Below, in pieces: positions 7,906-14,291 of a DNA stretch of 14,704 nt. The position numbers and the translations under genes were made by a program. This DNA comes from Campylobacteraceae bacterium. Lineage in GTDB: Bacteria > Campylobacterota > Campylobacteria > Campylobacterales > Sulfurovaceae. The stretch spans positions 1-14,704 of the forward strand of contig JALVVQ010000094.1 of NCBI GenBank assembly GCA_027023325.1, written 5' to 3'. Every line of letters starts with the position of its first letter. Position 1 is the first letter of the stretch. The notes beneath the pieces are model-generated. The model did not search any database. It was not told where the DNA came from and saw nothing but the letters and a program-made list of their open reading frames with translations.

Positions 7906-8398
7906 AGACCCACCCCTTTTCACTTTTTTTCAAATATTTTGCAAAAGCACGATTTTCTCCGCCTTTTGTACTATTGAGGCGAAGTGTGCGTGCCTTTAGT
8001 TGTATCTCCCCATTTAGCAATCCCAGACTACTCTCTCCGGCAAGTATCGCCTTGAGAGGCGAGAGCACCGAATGCGTGAGACCTACTGTCTTCGCACTCA
8101 GTGCAGCAGGAAGCCCTTCTGCGACCACAAGATCCGTGACATCCATCTTTGTATAGAAAAGAAGACTCCATAATGAAATATCTTTGGCAGTGGCAAGAGG
8201 GGCACCACCTAGATAAAAAGTAGGATGCGCTACGGTGAGTCCCAAAAAATTCTCCTGTAGTTTCTCTCCGGAGATGACGATATTTTGTGCCTCGAGTCTC
8301 TTTTCCAGTAAGTAATAAAGCTCTTTTTTGGGCATCAAAAACATAATCAATAGGGGCAGGACGATGAGCAATATCACGCTATTTCTTACCATTTGCAT
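7889..8398 (-). CDS. Short GspN-like inner-membrane protein of the T2SS operon
   Basis: 169 aa. The ATG at 8398 follows TTGGAG. One membrane helix at about residues 5-22 (RNSVILLIVLPLLIMFLM) suggests an N-in anchor with a periplasmic domain. The rest alternates short beta-type segments (IVISGEKLQENFLGLTVAHP, DVTDLVVAEG, LLNGEIQLKARTLRLN), the pattern seen in GspN and AsmA-like proteins. Classical GspN is about 250 aa, so this is short. It lies between gspM and gspC, an order in which GspN-type genes occur in other T2SS loci. Known: GspN is an optional component of uncertain role. The call rests on position, topology and fold impression; a lineage-specific T2SS protein is the alternative. It overlaps gspM by 13 nt and gspC by 17 nt. 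Confidence 0.55.
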   Translation of the reverse strand: MQMVRNSVILLIVLPLLIMFLMPKKELYYLLEKRLEAQNIVISGEKLQENFLGLTVAHPTFYLGGAPLATAKDISLWSLLFYTKMDVTDLVVAEGLPAALSAKTVGLTHSVLSPLKAILAGESSLGLLNGEIQLKARTLRLNSTKGGENRAFAKYLKKSEKGWVYESKF

Positions 8399-8793
8399 TG
8401 TAGCTCCAATCGATAATGCTTTCCATCTCTTTGGATAGACATCTCTACAATCTGCACAGGGATACTGGCAAAATATTTACCTGCTACACTGTTGAGCTCA
8501 TTTCCATTGAGCCCCTCCAGAAGGATATGAGCCTTCTTCTTCTCTATCTGTAGTGTCTTGATTTTTGTCTTAGGAAGATATGCTTTGATTGCATTGAGTT
8601 TTTTGGAAACCGTGTTGTTCTTCTGCCAGAGTTTCTTCATAGTAGCGATATCTTCGATCTTTGCAACCATTTCTGTCGCCTCTACACTGCTTGTTTGCAG
8701 CTTGATATGCCGATAGTTCTTGTAGAGCATAGCCATGATCAACAGAAGAAGTGCCAGCAGTATCATGCCTTCGTTTTGATACCTCCGTAGCAT
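8386..8793 (-). CDS. gspM: T2SS platform protein, GspM-like
   Basis: 135 aa. The ATG at 8793 overlaps the gspL stop in TGATG and has AAAGGAG 7 nt upstream; an in-frame GTG one codon earlier is less well spaced. Seen: a short basic N-terminus; one membrane helix at about residues 10-24 (MILLALLLLIMAMLY); a helical segment rich in Lys and Asn (about 35-70); and a small alpha/beta domain (KIKTLQIEKKKAHILLEGLNG, then IPVQIVEMSIQRDGKHYRLEL) that fits the ferredoxin-like periplasmic fold of GspM. Known: GspM binds GspL and stabilises the inner-membrane platform. The assignment comes from topology, fold pattern and position directly after gspL, because GspM sequences diverge strongly. It is slightly shorter than the usual 150-170 aa. 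Confidence 0.65.
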   Translation of the reverse strand: MLRRYQNEGMILLALLLLIMAMLYKNYRHIKLQTSSVEATEMVAKIEDIATMKKLWQKNNTVSKKLNAIKAYLPKTKIKTLQIEKKKAHILLEGLNGNELNSVAGKYFASIPVQIVEMSIQRDGKHYRLELQCKW

Positions 8794-9716
8794 CACAAGG
8801 CTCCTTTGAGCTGAAGACTGCCATTAATATCCAACACGGTAAGATTCTGAGACTTTGCATATTTTTTAAGCTCTTGAATATGCTTTTGATCTGTTGCAAT
8901 CGTTACTTCATACTGTTTTGTATTGATTTTCAAGGTATCGATCTTGGATGCCTTGCTGGTCAGTTTGCTGATCACTTTGAGGCGATCTCTGACCTTTCTC
9001 TGCAGGCTGTCGATAGCATACTTGCTCTGATAGATATCATTCAATACCATATTGGACTTACTTTGAAGTTGCGGATATCTCTCTTTAACACCTTCAATCT
9101 TCTCTTCCATGGAAGCTATAGCTTTTTGATAGCGTAGTCCTTCCGCGAAATACGCCACTGCCAATACAAGCAAAAGGGCAGAAATAATCACCGCTTGCTT
9201 TTGGCTAACCCAAGAGTGTCTACTCTGAGAAGGGGTAATCCCTTTTTCTGGTCTGAATTCATTGGTCAGTATCCCGCATTCCTCTACATTAACGATACTT
9301 TTAGGAAGCATGACCACAGTATCATCTACGGTAACAATAGCATCTTTTTCATTTACGGAGACAGGATGATTGAAGTGCTCTTTTGACTGTTGCGCAAAGT
9401 AGATTTTATTGATGAAGTTTTTAGGCAGACCTCGCTCTTCAAGAAAGGCTTCGATCTTTACCATGTCATAAGCTATTAATGCCCAGCCATCGCCCTCTTT
9501 GATGGCAGCATAGCTATAGTTTCCCGTACCCGTCAGTTCATCGAGTATAGAAGGTGCCAACTTGAGTGCCTGATACTGATAGTTGACAGGAAGTGATTCT
9601 TTTTTAAAAATATAGAACTGCGGCGTCAGCATCAGGTCGTAGCGCTTGACCCGAGAGATCTCTGGCATCTCTCTGTGTACCAACAAAAGTTCTTCATTTT
9701 CCCCCAAAAAACTCAA
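8793..9716 (-). CDS. gspL: T2SS platform protein GspL-like
   Basis: 307 aa. GspL anchors the ATPase GspE to the inner membrane. Seen: a cytoplasmic domain of about 170 residues, shorter than the 230-250 aa actin-like domain of classical GspL; one membrane helix at about 174-192 (AVIISALLLVLAVAYFAEG); a helical, coiled-coil-like segment at about 196-245; and a compact periplasmic domain at the end (KIDTLKINTKQYEVTIATD, then LTVLDINGSLQLKG) suited to a ferredoxin-like fold. The start is uncertain. The longest frame begins at TTG 9716 and overlaps gspK by 23 nt. In-frame TTG codons at 9686 and 9683 and an ATG at 9668 are alternatives, and the GGGGGA sequence upstream of 9686 could act as its ribosome site. 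The gene ends in TGATG with gspM. Confidence 0.75.
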   Translation of the reverse strand: MSFLGENEELLLVHREMPEISRVKRYDLMLTPQFYIFKKESLPVNYQYQALKLAPSILDELTGTGNYSYAAIKEGDGWALIAYDMVKIEAFLEERGLPKNFINKIYFAQQSKEHFNHPVSVNEKDAIVTVDDTVVMLPKSIVNVEECGILTNEFRPEKGITPSQSRHSWVSQKQAVIISALLLVLAVAYFAEGLRYQKAIASMEEKIEGVKERYPQLQSKSNMVLNDIYQSKYAIDSLQRKVRDRLKVISKLTSKASKIDTLKINTKQYEVTIATDQKHIQELKKYAKSQNLTVLDINGSLQLKGAL

Positions 9717-10578
9717 AGCCTTCTACCTTTCCATGTATATAATTAAAAACAAAACCGTAGTTTCCTTTTCTAAATGTGTAGGACGCTTTGCACTGCGCTA
9801 CAGCCAAAGCTTTTTCTGAAAAAAGCCATTTGTAGGCAGCCCTGCTCTCCCCAATCTCTGATAAAAATTGATTCAGTGCCCCCAACTGGTAGTTCTCTCG
9901 AACCACATTGAGCTCCACATCATACAAAAATGCCAAAAGTTCCGGCGAGGCAAAATCACCATCCACCTTCTCTTCACTGGTACCAAAGCTGAAATAGCGC
10001 TGCCAAGGTATACCATACCCCCTGTTGTCATCTGTTTCAAATCGATAGTCATCCAGCAATTCTTGGAACTTTTTGAAGGTGATTATACCCTTTTTTTTAT
10101 TGATCCTGCTTGGTACCCCAAAAGTACTGCTTCCTCCTGGCTTCAACGCAGCAGTAATCTTCTCTTTAAGCAGAGCCGCATCTCTCAGATTTGCTTCATC
10201 CGTGAGCATCTCAAAGAGTGAGGACGCCAAAGAGTAGGCTTTCTGTTTTTTCGCCATATTGTCCAATCCGAGCCAAGCAATATTGATACGGCTCGCAAGT
10301 GGTTTGCAGCTGATACCCATACTGAATTCGCCACTCTCTGCACTTAGGCCAAGTGGTGTTTCAAACAGTGTTTGCATGGTACTTTTCGAGGGCTTCTTTC
10401 CCAGAATCTGACGAAGAAGCTGTGACATATCCGCACTGAGGAGATTGGCCTGTATCATGGAAGCTTTGACTTCTGCTTTTTCCCTTGCCACATCCAGATA
10501 CTTAAACATCACCCCCATCAGTGCGATCATAGTCGCAATGACAGAAAGTGTGATCAAGAGCGTAATAGCAGGGCGCAT
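9694..10578 (-). CDS. gspK: T2SS minor pseudopilin, GspK-like
   Basis: 294 aa from the ATG at 10578, preceded by ATAGGAATAAA; an in-frame TTG at 10593 is less likely. The N-terminus MRPAITLLITLSVIATMIAL resembles a class III leader with cleavage after Ala4 and lacks Glu at +5. This absence is typical of GspK, which caps the pseudopilus tip. Length near 300 aa also matches GspK and is unlike other pseudopilins. Residues about 95-110 (CKPLASRINIAWLGLD) resemble the conserved segment of GspK that precedes its large helical domain, and further helices follow (LRDAALLKEKITAAL; ASPELLAFLYDVELN). It is the first gene of the minus-strand operon, 80 nt from the divergent gspG. Confidence 0.8.
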   Translation of the reverse strand: MRPAITLLITLSVIATMIALMGVMFKYLDVAREKAEVKASMIQANLLSADMSQLLRQILGKKPSKSTMQTLFETPLGLSAESGEFSMGISCKPLASRINIAWLGLDNMAKKQKAYSLASSLFEMLTDEANLRDAALLKEKITAALKPGGSSTFGVPSRINKKKGIITFKKFQELLDDYRFETDDNRGYGIPWQRYFSFGTSEEKVDGDFASPELLAFLYDVELNVVRENYQLGALNQFLSEIGESRAAYKWLFSEKALAVAQCKASYTFRKGNYGFVFNYIHGKVEGFEFFGGK

Positions 10579-10615
10579 TTTATTCCTATCCAAAGTATGG
10601 TTTAGCTAATGTGGC

Positions 10616-10625
10616 TATAATTATA
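10616..10625. promoter_or_regulatory. Bidirectional -10 element (TATAATTATA) between gspK and gspG
   Basis: The 10-bp sequence equals its own reverse complement, so a perfect TATAAT hexamer is read on both strands (10616-10621 plus, 10625-10620 minus). It lies 37 nt before the gspG ATG and 41 nt before the gspK ATG, in the 80-bp divergent gap. Neither side has a good -35 box, which is common for housekeeping promoters in Campylobacterota. Opposing polymerases could not occupy it at once, so the two T2SS operons may compete or be balanced here. Confidence 0.6.
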
Positions 10626-10658
10626 TTTAAATTTTATTAATCAAGGATTATCGTACTC

Positions 10659-11078
10659 ATGAGAAAAGCATTTAGTTTGATAGAACTTCTTATTGTCATC
10701 GCTATTTTGGGACTATTGGTAGGGATGATCGGCCCAGCATTGATCGACCAGTTTAGCAAGGCTAAGCAAAAAATTACCTGTACTCAAATGGGGGGTGCCA
10801 GTCAAGCACTGGATATGTTTAAGCTAGAAAATGGCGTCTACCCCACAACAGACGAAGGACTGGAAGCGCTGATCAGCAACCCAGACACTGACAAGTACCC
10901 TAATTATTCCTCAGGCTCCTATTTTCAAAAAGGCAAAATGCCAAAAGATGCATGGAAAAGAAAGTTTGAGTATATCAGTACAGGCAATGACTTTGATCTC
11001 ATCAGTCTTGGTGCGGATGGGAAAGAGGGTGGAGAGGGTGAGTCTTCCGATATCTATCTGAGCAAATGCCAAAAATAG
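10659..11078 (+). CDS. gspG: T2SS major pseudopilin GspG
   Basis: 139 aa, close to the usual 140-150. It is the main subunit of the T2SS pseudopilus. The leader MRKA precedes FSLIELLIVIAILGLLVGM, with Glu9 at +5. The soluble part carries family hallmarks: a helix with ALDMFKLENGVYPTTDEGLEAL near residues 50-70, then MPKDAWKRKFEYIS near 104-117, and an Asp/Glu/Gly-rich loop (SLGADGKEGGEGESSDI) near 117-133 at the position of the calcium site of GspG. Unusual: Cys41 at the end of the long helix and Cys137 near the C-terminus could form a disulfide. The start lies 11 nt after AAGGA. It is the first gene of the plus-strand operon, and its stop directly abuts the next start. Confidence 0.92.
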   Translation: MRKAFSLIELLIVIAILGLLVGMIGPALIDQFSKAKQKITCTQMGGASQALDMFKLENGVYPTTDEGLEALISNPDTDKYPNYSSGSYFQKGKMPKDAWKRKFEYISTGNDFDLISLGADGKEGGEGESSDIYLSKCQK

Positions 11079-11585
11079 ATGAAAAAAGGCTTCTCTCTCA
11101 TTGAGCTTCTGATCGTCATTGCGATTATATCGCTCTTTGGGTTTTTGGTCTTCGACTTCCTTAAAAAATCAGAGGTCAAACAAGATTCTTATACTATCAA
11201 TAATCTTCAAAAAATACTTCGGGGCCAAGGTGATGTAGAGCTGATATGTATCAACAAATGCACCCAGTGTTTCATGCGTGCTCCCGGTAGCGAAGCACTG
11301 CAAGAGATAGGCAGTGACCTGAAAGAGATACAGGCTTACACAGTTGACAAAAGTGATAACCCCCAAAAGATAGAGTTTGGGCGGCTGAAGGATCGCCCTG
11401 TCTGCCTGCGTTACAGACACTATGCCAATGGTAGCAACACACAGATCATCCTTGAATCAGAAGAGAAATTCTTCTACTTCCCTAGCTATTTTGGCGAAGT
11501 CAGCGTCCATGACTCTGCCGAGGATGCAGCAGAAGCGTGGATAAAAGATACGAAAATACCTAGAAACCGAGGAAACTACTACTGA
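11079..11585 (+). CDS. T2SS minor pseudopilin, GspH-like, with a CX3CX2C motif
   Basis: 168 aa. The leader MKKG precedes FSLIELLIVIAIISLFGFLV, with Glu9 at +5. This is the only pseudopilin in the window with the classical Gly at -1. The length and its place after gspG fit GspH, the minor subunit thought to join the tip complex to the GspG shaft, but the globular part shows no hallmark I can assign. It contains Cys57, Cys61 and Cys64 (CINKCTQC) plus Cys109 (RPVCLRY). Four cysteines in a small periplasmic domain suggest two disulfides or a bound metal; there is no CXXCH haem motif. The ATG follows the gspG stop with no gap and the stop overlaps the next ATG in TGATG, so translation is likely coupled. 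Confidence 0.65.
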   Translation: MKKGFSLIELLIVIAIISLFGFLVFDFLKKSEVKQDSYTINNLQKILRGQGDVELICINKCTQCFMRAPGSEALQEIGSDLKEIQAYTVDKSDNPQKIEFGRLKDRPVCLRYRHYANGSNTQIILESEEKFFYFPSYFGEVSVHDSAEDAAEAWIKDTKIPRNRGNYY

Positions 11586-11965
11586 TGCGAAAAGCTTTTA
11601 CTCTTATGGAAATTATGGTCTCAGTAGTGCTGATTGCTATTGTGGTGCTGGGCATCATCAAACTCCAAAAAGAGAATATTTTCATGGCCAAGTATATTGC
11701 CGGTCGGGTACAGTCAGAGCTAAGCAATACCCTTTTTTTGGGCAAAACAGCTGCACGCTACAACAAAGACGAGAAAGATGCCTATACACTGCTAAGCCCT
11801 ATGCGCATACGCAATGACAAAAGCAAAGAGATTCTCAAAAAAATCACACGAAAAATCTACGTAACCGAACCGCTCCCGATCGGAGAGCTACCGATCCCGA
11901 TAGAGCTGAGGGCTGTCATGCTCAAGAGTGAGTACTCGGCAAGGTTCTACCGACTCAAACGATAA
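11585..11965 (+). CDS. gspI: T2SS minor pseudopilin, GspI-like
   Basis: 126 aa, the typical GspI length. The leader MRKA precedes FTLMEIMVSVVLIAIVVLGI, with Glu9 at +5. The segment TLMEIMVSVVLIA resembles GspI (usually TLLEVMVALAI). The rest is short and basic: a helix (FMAKYIAGRVQSELSNTLFL) and a few beta-type segments ending LKSEYSARFYRLKR. Known: GspI is the core of the I-J-K tip complex. The start overlaps the preceding stop by one base. The TAA ends one base before the end of the convergent exosortase-like gene, leaving no room for an intervening terminator. Assignment to I rather than H rests on length and helix pattern. Confidence 0.65.
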   Translation: MRKAFTLMEIMVSVVLIAIVVLGIIKLQKENIFMAKYIAGRVQSELSNTLFLGKTAARYNKDEKDAYTLLSPMRIRNDKSKEILKKITRKIYVTEPLPIGELPIPIELRAVMLKSEYSARFYRLKR

Positions 11966-11966
11966 T

Positions 11967-12431
11967 TCAATATCTTGTTCCTCTTAGAAAAAGATAGAAG
12001 AGCAACAGTCCTGTCGTCATCAAAAGCAGGTTGCCGAACAGATCATGATAAAGGGGGAAATCCAGCTGCTTCTTAACAAAATGTGCCACCATCAGAAGTC
12101 TCACGATATTGATCGTAGCAATCACCAGATATCCTGAAAATAACCACCAAACCTTATATGTCCACCCTGTAGGATATGCCAGCACGGCAGAAAAAAGTAC
12201 CAATATCGGAATCATGCCGTTGCAGGCTTTGGTAATAATGATTTTGTAGTGTGGATTGACCATGATGTCTATTCCCTGAAGCTGCCCCTCTTCGAGTCCC
12301 CACTCCAAAAAGTAGAGTGTCATTTTCGTCTGATAATGGTTGAGAAATTCTGCCACAGGGGAAAGCTCCCAGTAAAACAGCGCAAACAGTAGAGGCAGCA
12401 ATGCCATATATCGATAGCTAAATTGTTTCAT
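11967..12431 (-). CDS. Exosortase/archaeosortase family transpeptidase-like membrane protein
   Basis: 154 aa from the ATG at 12431. An ATG at 12455 and a TTG at 12461 are in frame, and none has a clear ribosome site; 12431 was chosen because it places the first helix close to the start. Known: exosortases are integral membrane cysteine enzymes that cut C-terminal sorting signals (PEP-CTERM type). Seen: about four hydrophobic segments (residues 9-22, 74-86, 95-117, 131-149) and the three family motifs: Cys70 in TKACNGMIPILVLF, Arg111 in ATINIVRLLMVAHF and His129 in YHDLFGNLL. The triad is complete and in the correct order. The protein is short beside EpsH-type exosortases (about 250-300 aa) but similar to small members of the family. 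It lies antisense between the GspI-like gene and gspF, ending 1 nt from the former. No CTERM substrate is encoded in the window. Confidence 0.85.
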   Translation of the reverse strand: MKQFSYRYMALLPLLFALFYWELSPVAEFLNHYQTKMTLYFLEWGLEEGQLQGIDIMVNPHYKIIITKACNGMIPILVLFSAVLAYPTGWTYKVWWLFSGYLVIATINIVRLLMVAHFVKKQLDFPLYHDLFGNLLLMTTGLLLFYLFLRGTRY

Positions 12432-12502
12432 AGATGTATGGTAGCATAGTTTCATTACCAAATGATAAAGGTCTTTATATCCTCTATTATGTATTTCTCA
12501 GG

Positions 12503-12508
12503 TATAAT
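12503..12508 (+). promoter_or_regulatory. TATAAT -10 box upstream of gspF
   Basis: A perfect TATAAT lies 40 nt before the gspF ATG, in a T-rich stretch with no -35 match, the style of Campylobacterota housekeeping promoters. Just upstream, ATAAAG-GT-CTTTAT (12465-12478) is an inverted repeat lying close to the start region of the divergent exosortase-like gene and might be an operator. The promoter implies that gspF, the RDD gene and the MFS gene are transcribed separately from gspG. Confidence 0.55.
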
Positions 12509-12548
12509 ACACCACATTAACAAATTATCAAGGAAGTACTACTTTATA

Positions 12549-13760
12549 ATGCTATATAAATATAAAGGTCTAGACCCAAACGGAAAATCTGTCAAAGGCA
12601 CCCTAACCGCCAACAGCATCGAAGAGGCAAAGCAGAAACTTCGCACACAGAAAATATACTACAAGACACTCGAAGAGACCAAGCAGCTCTCCCTGGAAGC
12701 CTTTTCTAAGCGCTCCATGCCAGGTACGCTTCTGAGCAGTTTTTCCAAAGAGCTCTCCAGCTATCTCAACTCTGGTATGACCATTTTAACTGCACTCAAA
12801 CTCATGGAGAACCAACACCAAGGCGAAAAGAAGTATACCTCTTTCCTCTCTGTTTCCCGCACCATGATTGAAGAAGGCAAGTCTCTCTATGTGGCGCTCA
12901 ATGCCCAAAAAATCTATGCTCTTCCTGATTTTTTCCTCCAAAGTCTTAAAGTAGCAGGGCAGAGTGGAAAGATGGTAGAGGTATTAACCAATATGAGTAC
13001 TTTCTTCTCCGCACAAAACAAGATCAAAAAACAGGTCAGTAATGCGATGGCATACCCAATTTTTATCTTCATCGTCGCCATTGGCATGTCTGGATTTCTC
13101 ATCAGCTTTGTGGTGCCCAAGATTATTGGTATCTTCGAGGATACAGGGCAAGAGCTTCCGGCAATCACGCAATTTGTTCTGGGTATCAGTGACTTTTTAA
13201 CAACACACTATGTCGCCATATTACTAGGATTTATCTTTTCAGCACTTTTTTTCAAATTTGCCTACAGCAAGGTAGATGCTTTCAAACTAAGCGTAGATGG
13301 CATACTCCTGAAACTACCTCTTTTTGGTACATTGATACAAAATCATGAACTGGGAAGATTCAGTTATATTCTGGCACTGATGCTGGACTCAGGCGTCTCC
13401 TATGCCCAGGCTGTACAGCTTGCAAGCACCACTTTCAGCAATGCATCTATGCAGCTCACCTTTCATCAGGCTTCCGAAAAAGTACTAGAGGGAAACAAAC
13501 TCTCTAATGCCCTCTACCTTATCAAAGGATTCAAACCCAAAAGAAATTTTTTACAATCTCTTGCATTGGGAGAAGAGTCTAGTGAAGTTGCCTCCATCCT
13601 CTCAAACCTCTCCACGCTCTATAGTGAAGAGAATGAAGACAAACTCAAACTACTTCTGAGCCTAATGGAGCCTTTTATGATGCTTTTTATTGGTCTGATT
13701 GTAGGTGTCATTGTGGTAGCCATGCTCTTGCCAATCTTTAGCATGAGTGCCAATTTCTAG
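12549..13760 (+). CDS. gspF: T2SS inner-membrane platform protein GspF
   Basis: 403 aa from the ATG at 12549 (MLYKYKGLDPNGKSVKGTL), matching the usual family length and N-terminus. An upstream in-frame extension to 12462 would run across the -10 box and is rejected. AAGGAAG lies about 12 nt upstream. GspF is the polytopic centre of the assembly platform and touches GspE and GspL. Seen: two repeated T2SSF domains, about residues 60-180 (SFSKELSSYLNSGMTILTAL) and 265-385 (GRFSYILALMLDSGVSYAQA). Membrane helices lie near 168-190 (AYPIFIFIVAIGMSGFLISF), 220-240 and 375-397. The segment VVPKIIGIFEDTGQELPAIT after the first helix is characteristic. The gene is separated from the other T2SS genes by the antisense exosortase-like gene and has its own promoter. 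Confidence 0.93.
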   Translation: MLYKYKGLDPNGKSVKGTLTANSIEEAKQKLRTQKIYYKTLEETKQLSLEAFSKRSMPGTLLSSFSKELSSYLNSGMTILTALKLMENQHQGEKKYTSFLSVSRTMIEEGKSLYVALNAQKIYALPDFFLQSLKVAGQSGKMVEVLTNMSTFFSAQNKIKKQVSNAMAYPIFIFIVAIGMSGFLISFVVPKIIGIFEDTGQELPAITQFVLGISDFLTTHYVAILLGFIFSALFFKFAYSKVDAFKLSVDGILLKLPLFGTLIQNHELGRFSYILALMLDSGVSYAQAVQLASTTFSNASMQLTFHQASEKVLEGNKLSNALYLIKGFKPKRNFLQSLALGEESSEVASILSNLSTLYSEENEDKLKLLLSLMEPFMMLFIGLIVGVIVVAMLLPIFSMSANF

Positions 13761-13769
13761 GAGCAAGTT

Positions 13770-14291
13770 ATGGCAAAACAGCGATTTAGAGACATCAAGC
13801 AGGGAAGAGTCGCTCCTCTTGAGAGCAAACAGAAGGTGAGAAAAACGAAACGCCTCCGAGCCCGTCTTGGTTCTCGCCTCAAGGCAGCCATCACCGATAG
13901 CTTTATGCTGGTAATGCCCTTGATGTATGGTGTCTTTTATGCCGTGTTTGGAGGAAGAGAGGGCTTCAGCCAGCATATGCTTTTAGGCTGGATCTATATA
14001 CTGATCCCACTGATCATCATACAGATACTCTTTATGAGCCGTAGTAAGGAGGGGCAGACACCAGGCATGCGTGCCTACAATCTAGCTTTGGTTGACCTCA
14101 AGACAGGCACCAAGCCAGAGACAGGTGTCATCATCTATCGGCAGATGCTTACGCTATTTTCGTTGGTCACCTTTGGCTGGCTCACCATGTTCTTTCGCAA
14201 AGACCGACGCACGCTCCATGAGCTACTCTCCGGTACGACCCTCGAGCAGCTTCCCGAAAAAGCGCCGGAGTTGCGAACCCAAACCCCATGA
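13770..14291 (+). CDS. RDD family membrane protein
   Basis: 173 aa. The ATG at 13770 follows AGGAG with 6-nt spacing, 9 nt after the gspF stop. The RDD signature is visible: Arg and Asp in SRLKAAITDSFMLVMPLM (about residues 35-52), then EGQTPGMRAYNLALVD (94-109) and the final Asp in KDRRTLHELLSGT (143-155). Three hydrophobic segments are seen at about 44-61, 71-88 and 122-141. The N-terminal 35 residues are very basic and probably cytoplasmic. Known: RDD proteins are small integral membrane proteins of mostly unknown role, some linked to ion transport. Its position in a gspF operon does not by itself imply a role in secretion. The stop overlaps the next start in ATGA. Confidence 0.88.
   Translation: MAKQRFRDIKQGRVAPLESKQKVRKTKRLRARLGSRLKAAITDSFMLVMPLMYGVFYAVFGGREGFSQHMLLGWIYILIPLIIIQILFMSRSKEGQTPGMRAYNLALVDLKTGTKPETGVIIYRQMLTLFSLVTFGWLTMFFRKDRRTLHELLSGTTLEQLPEKAPELRTQTP

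Noticed and set aside
10091..10098. Run of eight T in gspK as a phase-variable tract
   Set aside because: The run encodes ordinary Lys codons in frame. Phase-variable tracts in this group are mostly longer poly-G/C, and nothing indicates slippage.
11133..11290. CX3CX2C motif as a cytochrome c haem site
   Set aside because: There is no CXXCH: the spacing is wrong and no His follows the last cysteine.
12462..12548. N-terminal extension of gspF by 29 codons
   Set aside because: It would cross the TATAAT box and add residues not found in GspF, whereas the ATG at 12549 gives the standard N-terminus.
2637..14291. Type IV pilus locus instead of T2SS
   Set aside because: GspC with HR and PDZ domains, a GspG with the YPTTDEGLEAL motif and a GspK without Glu5 are T2SS features, and no pilT or pilMNOPQ set is present.
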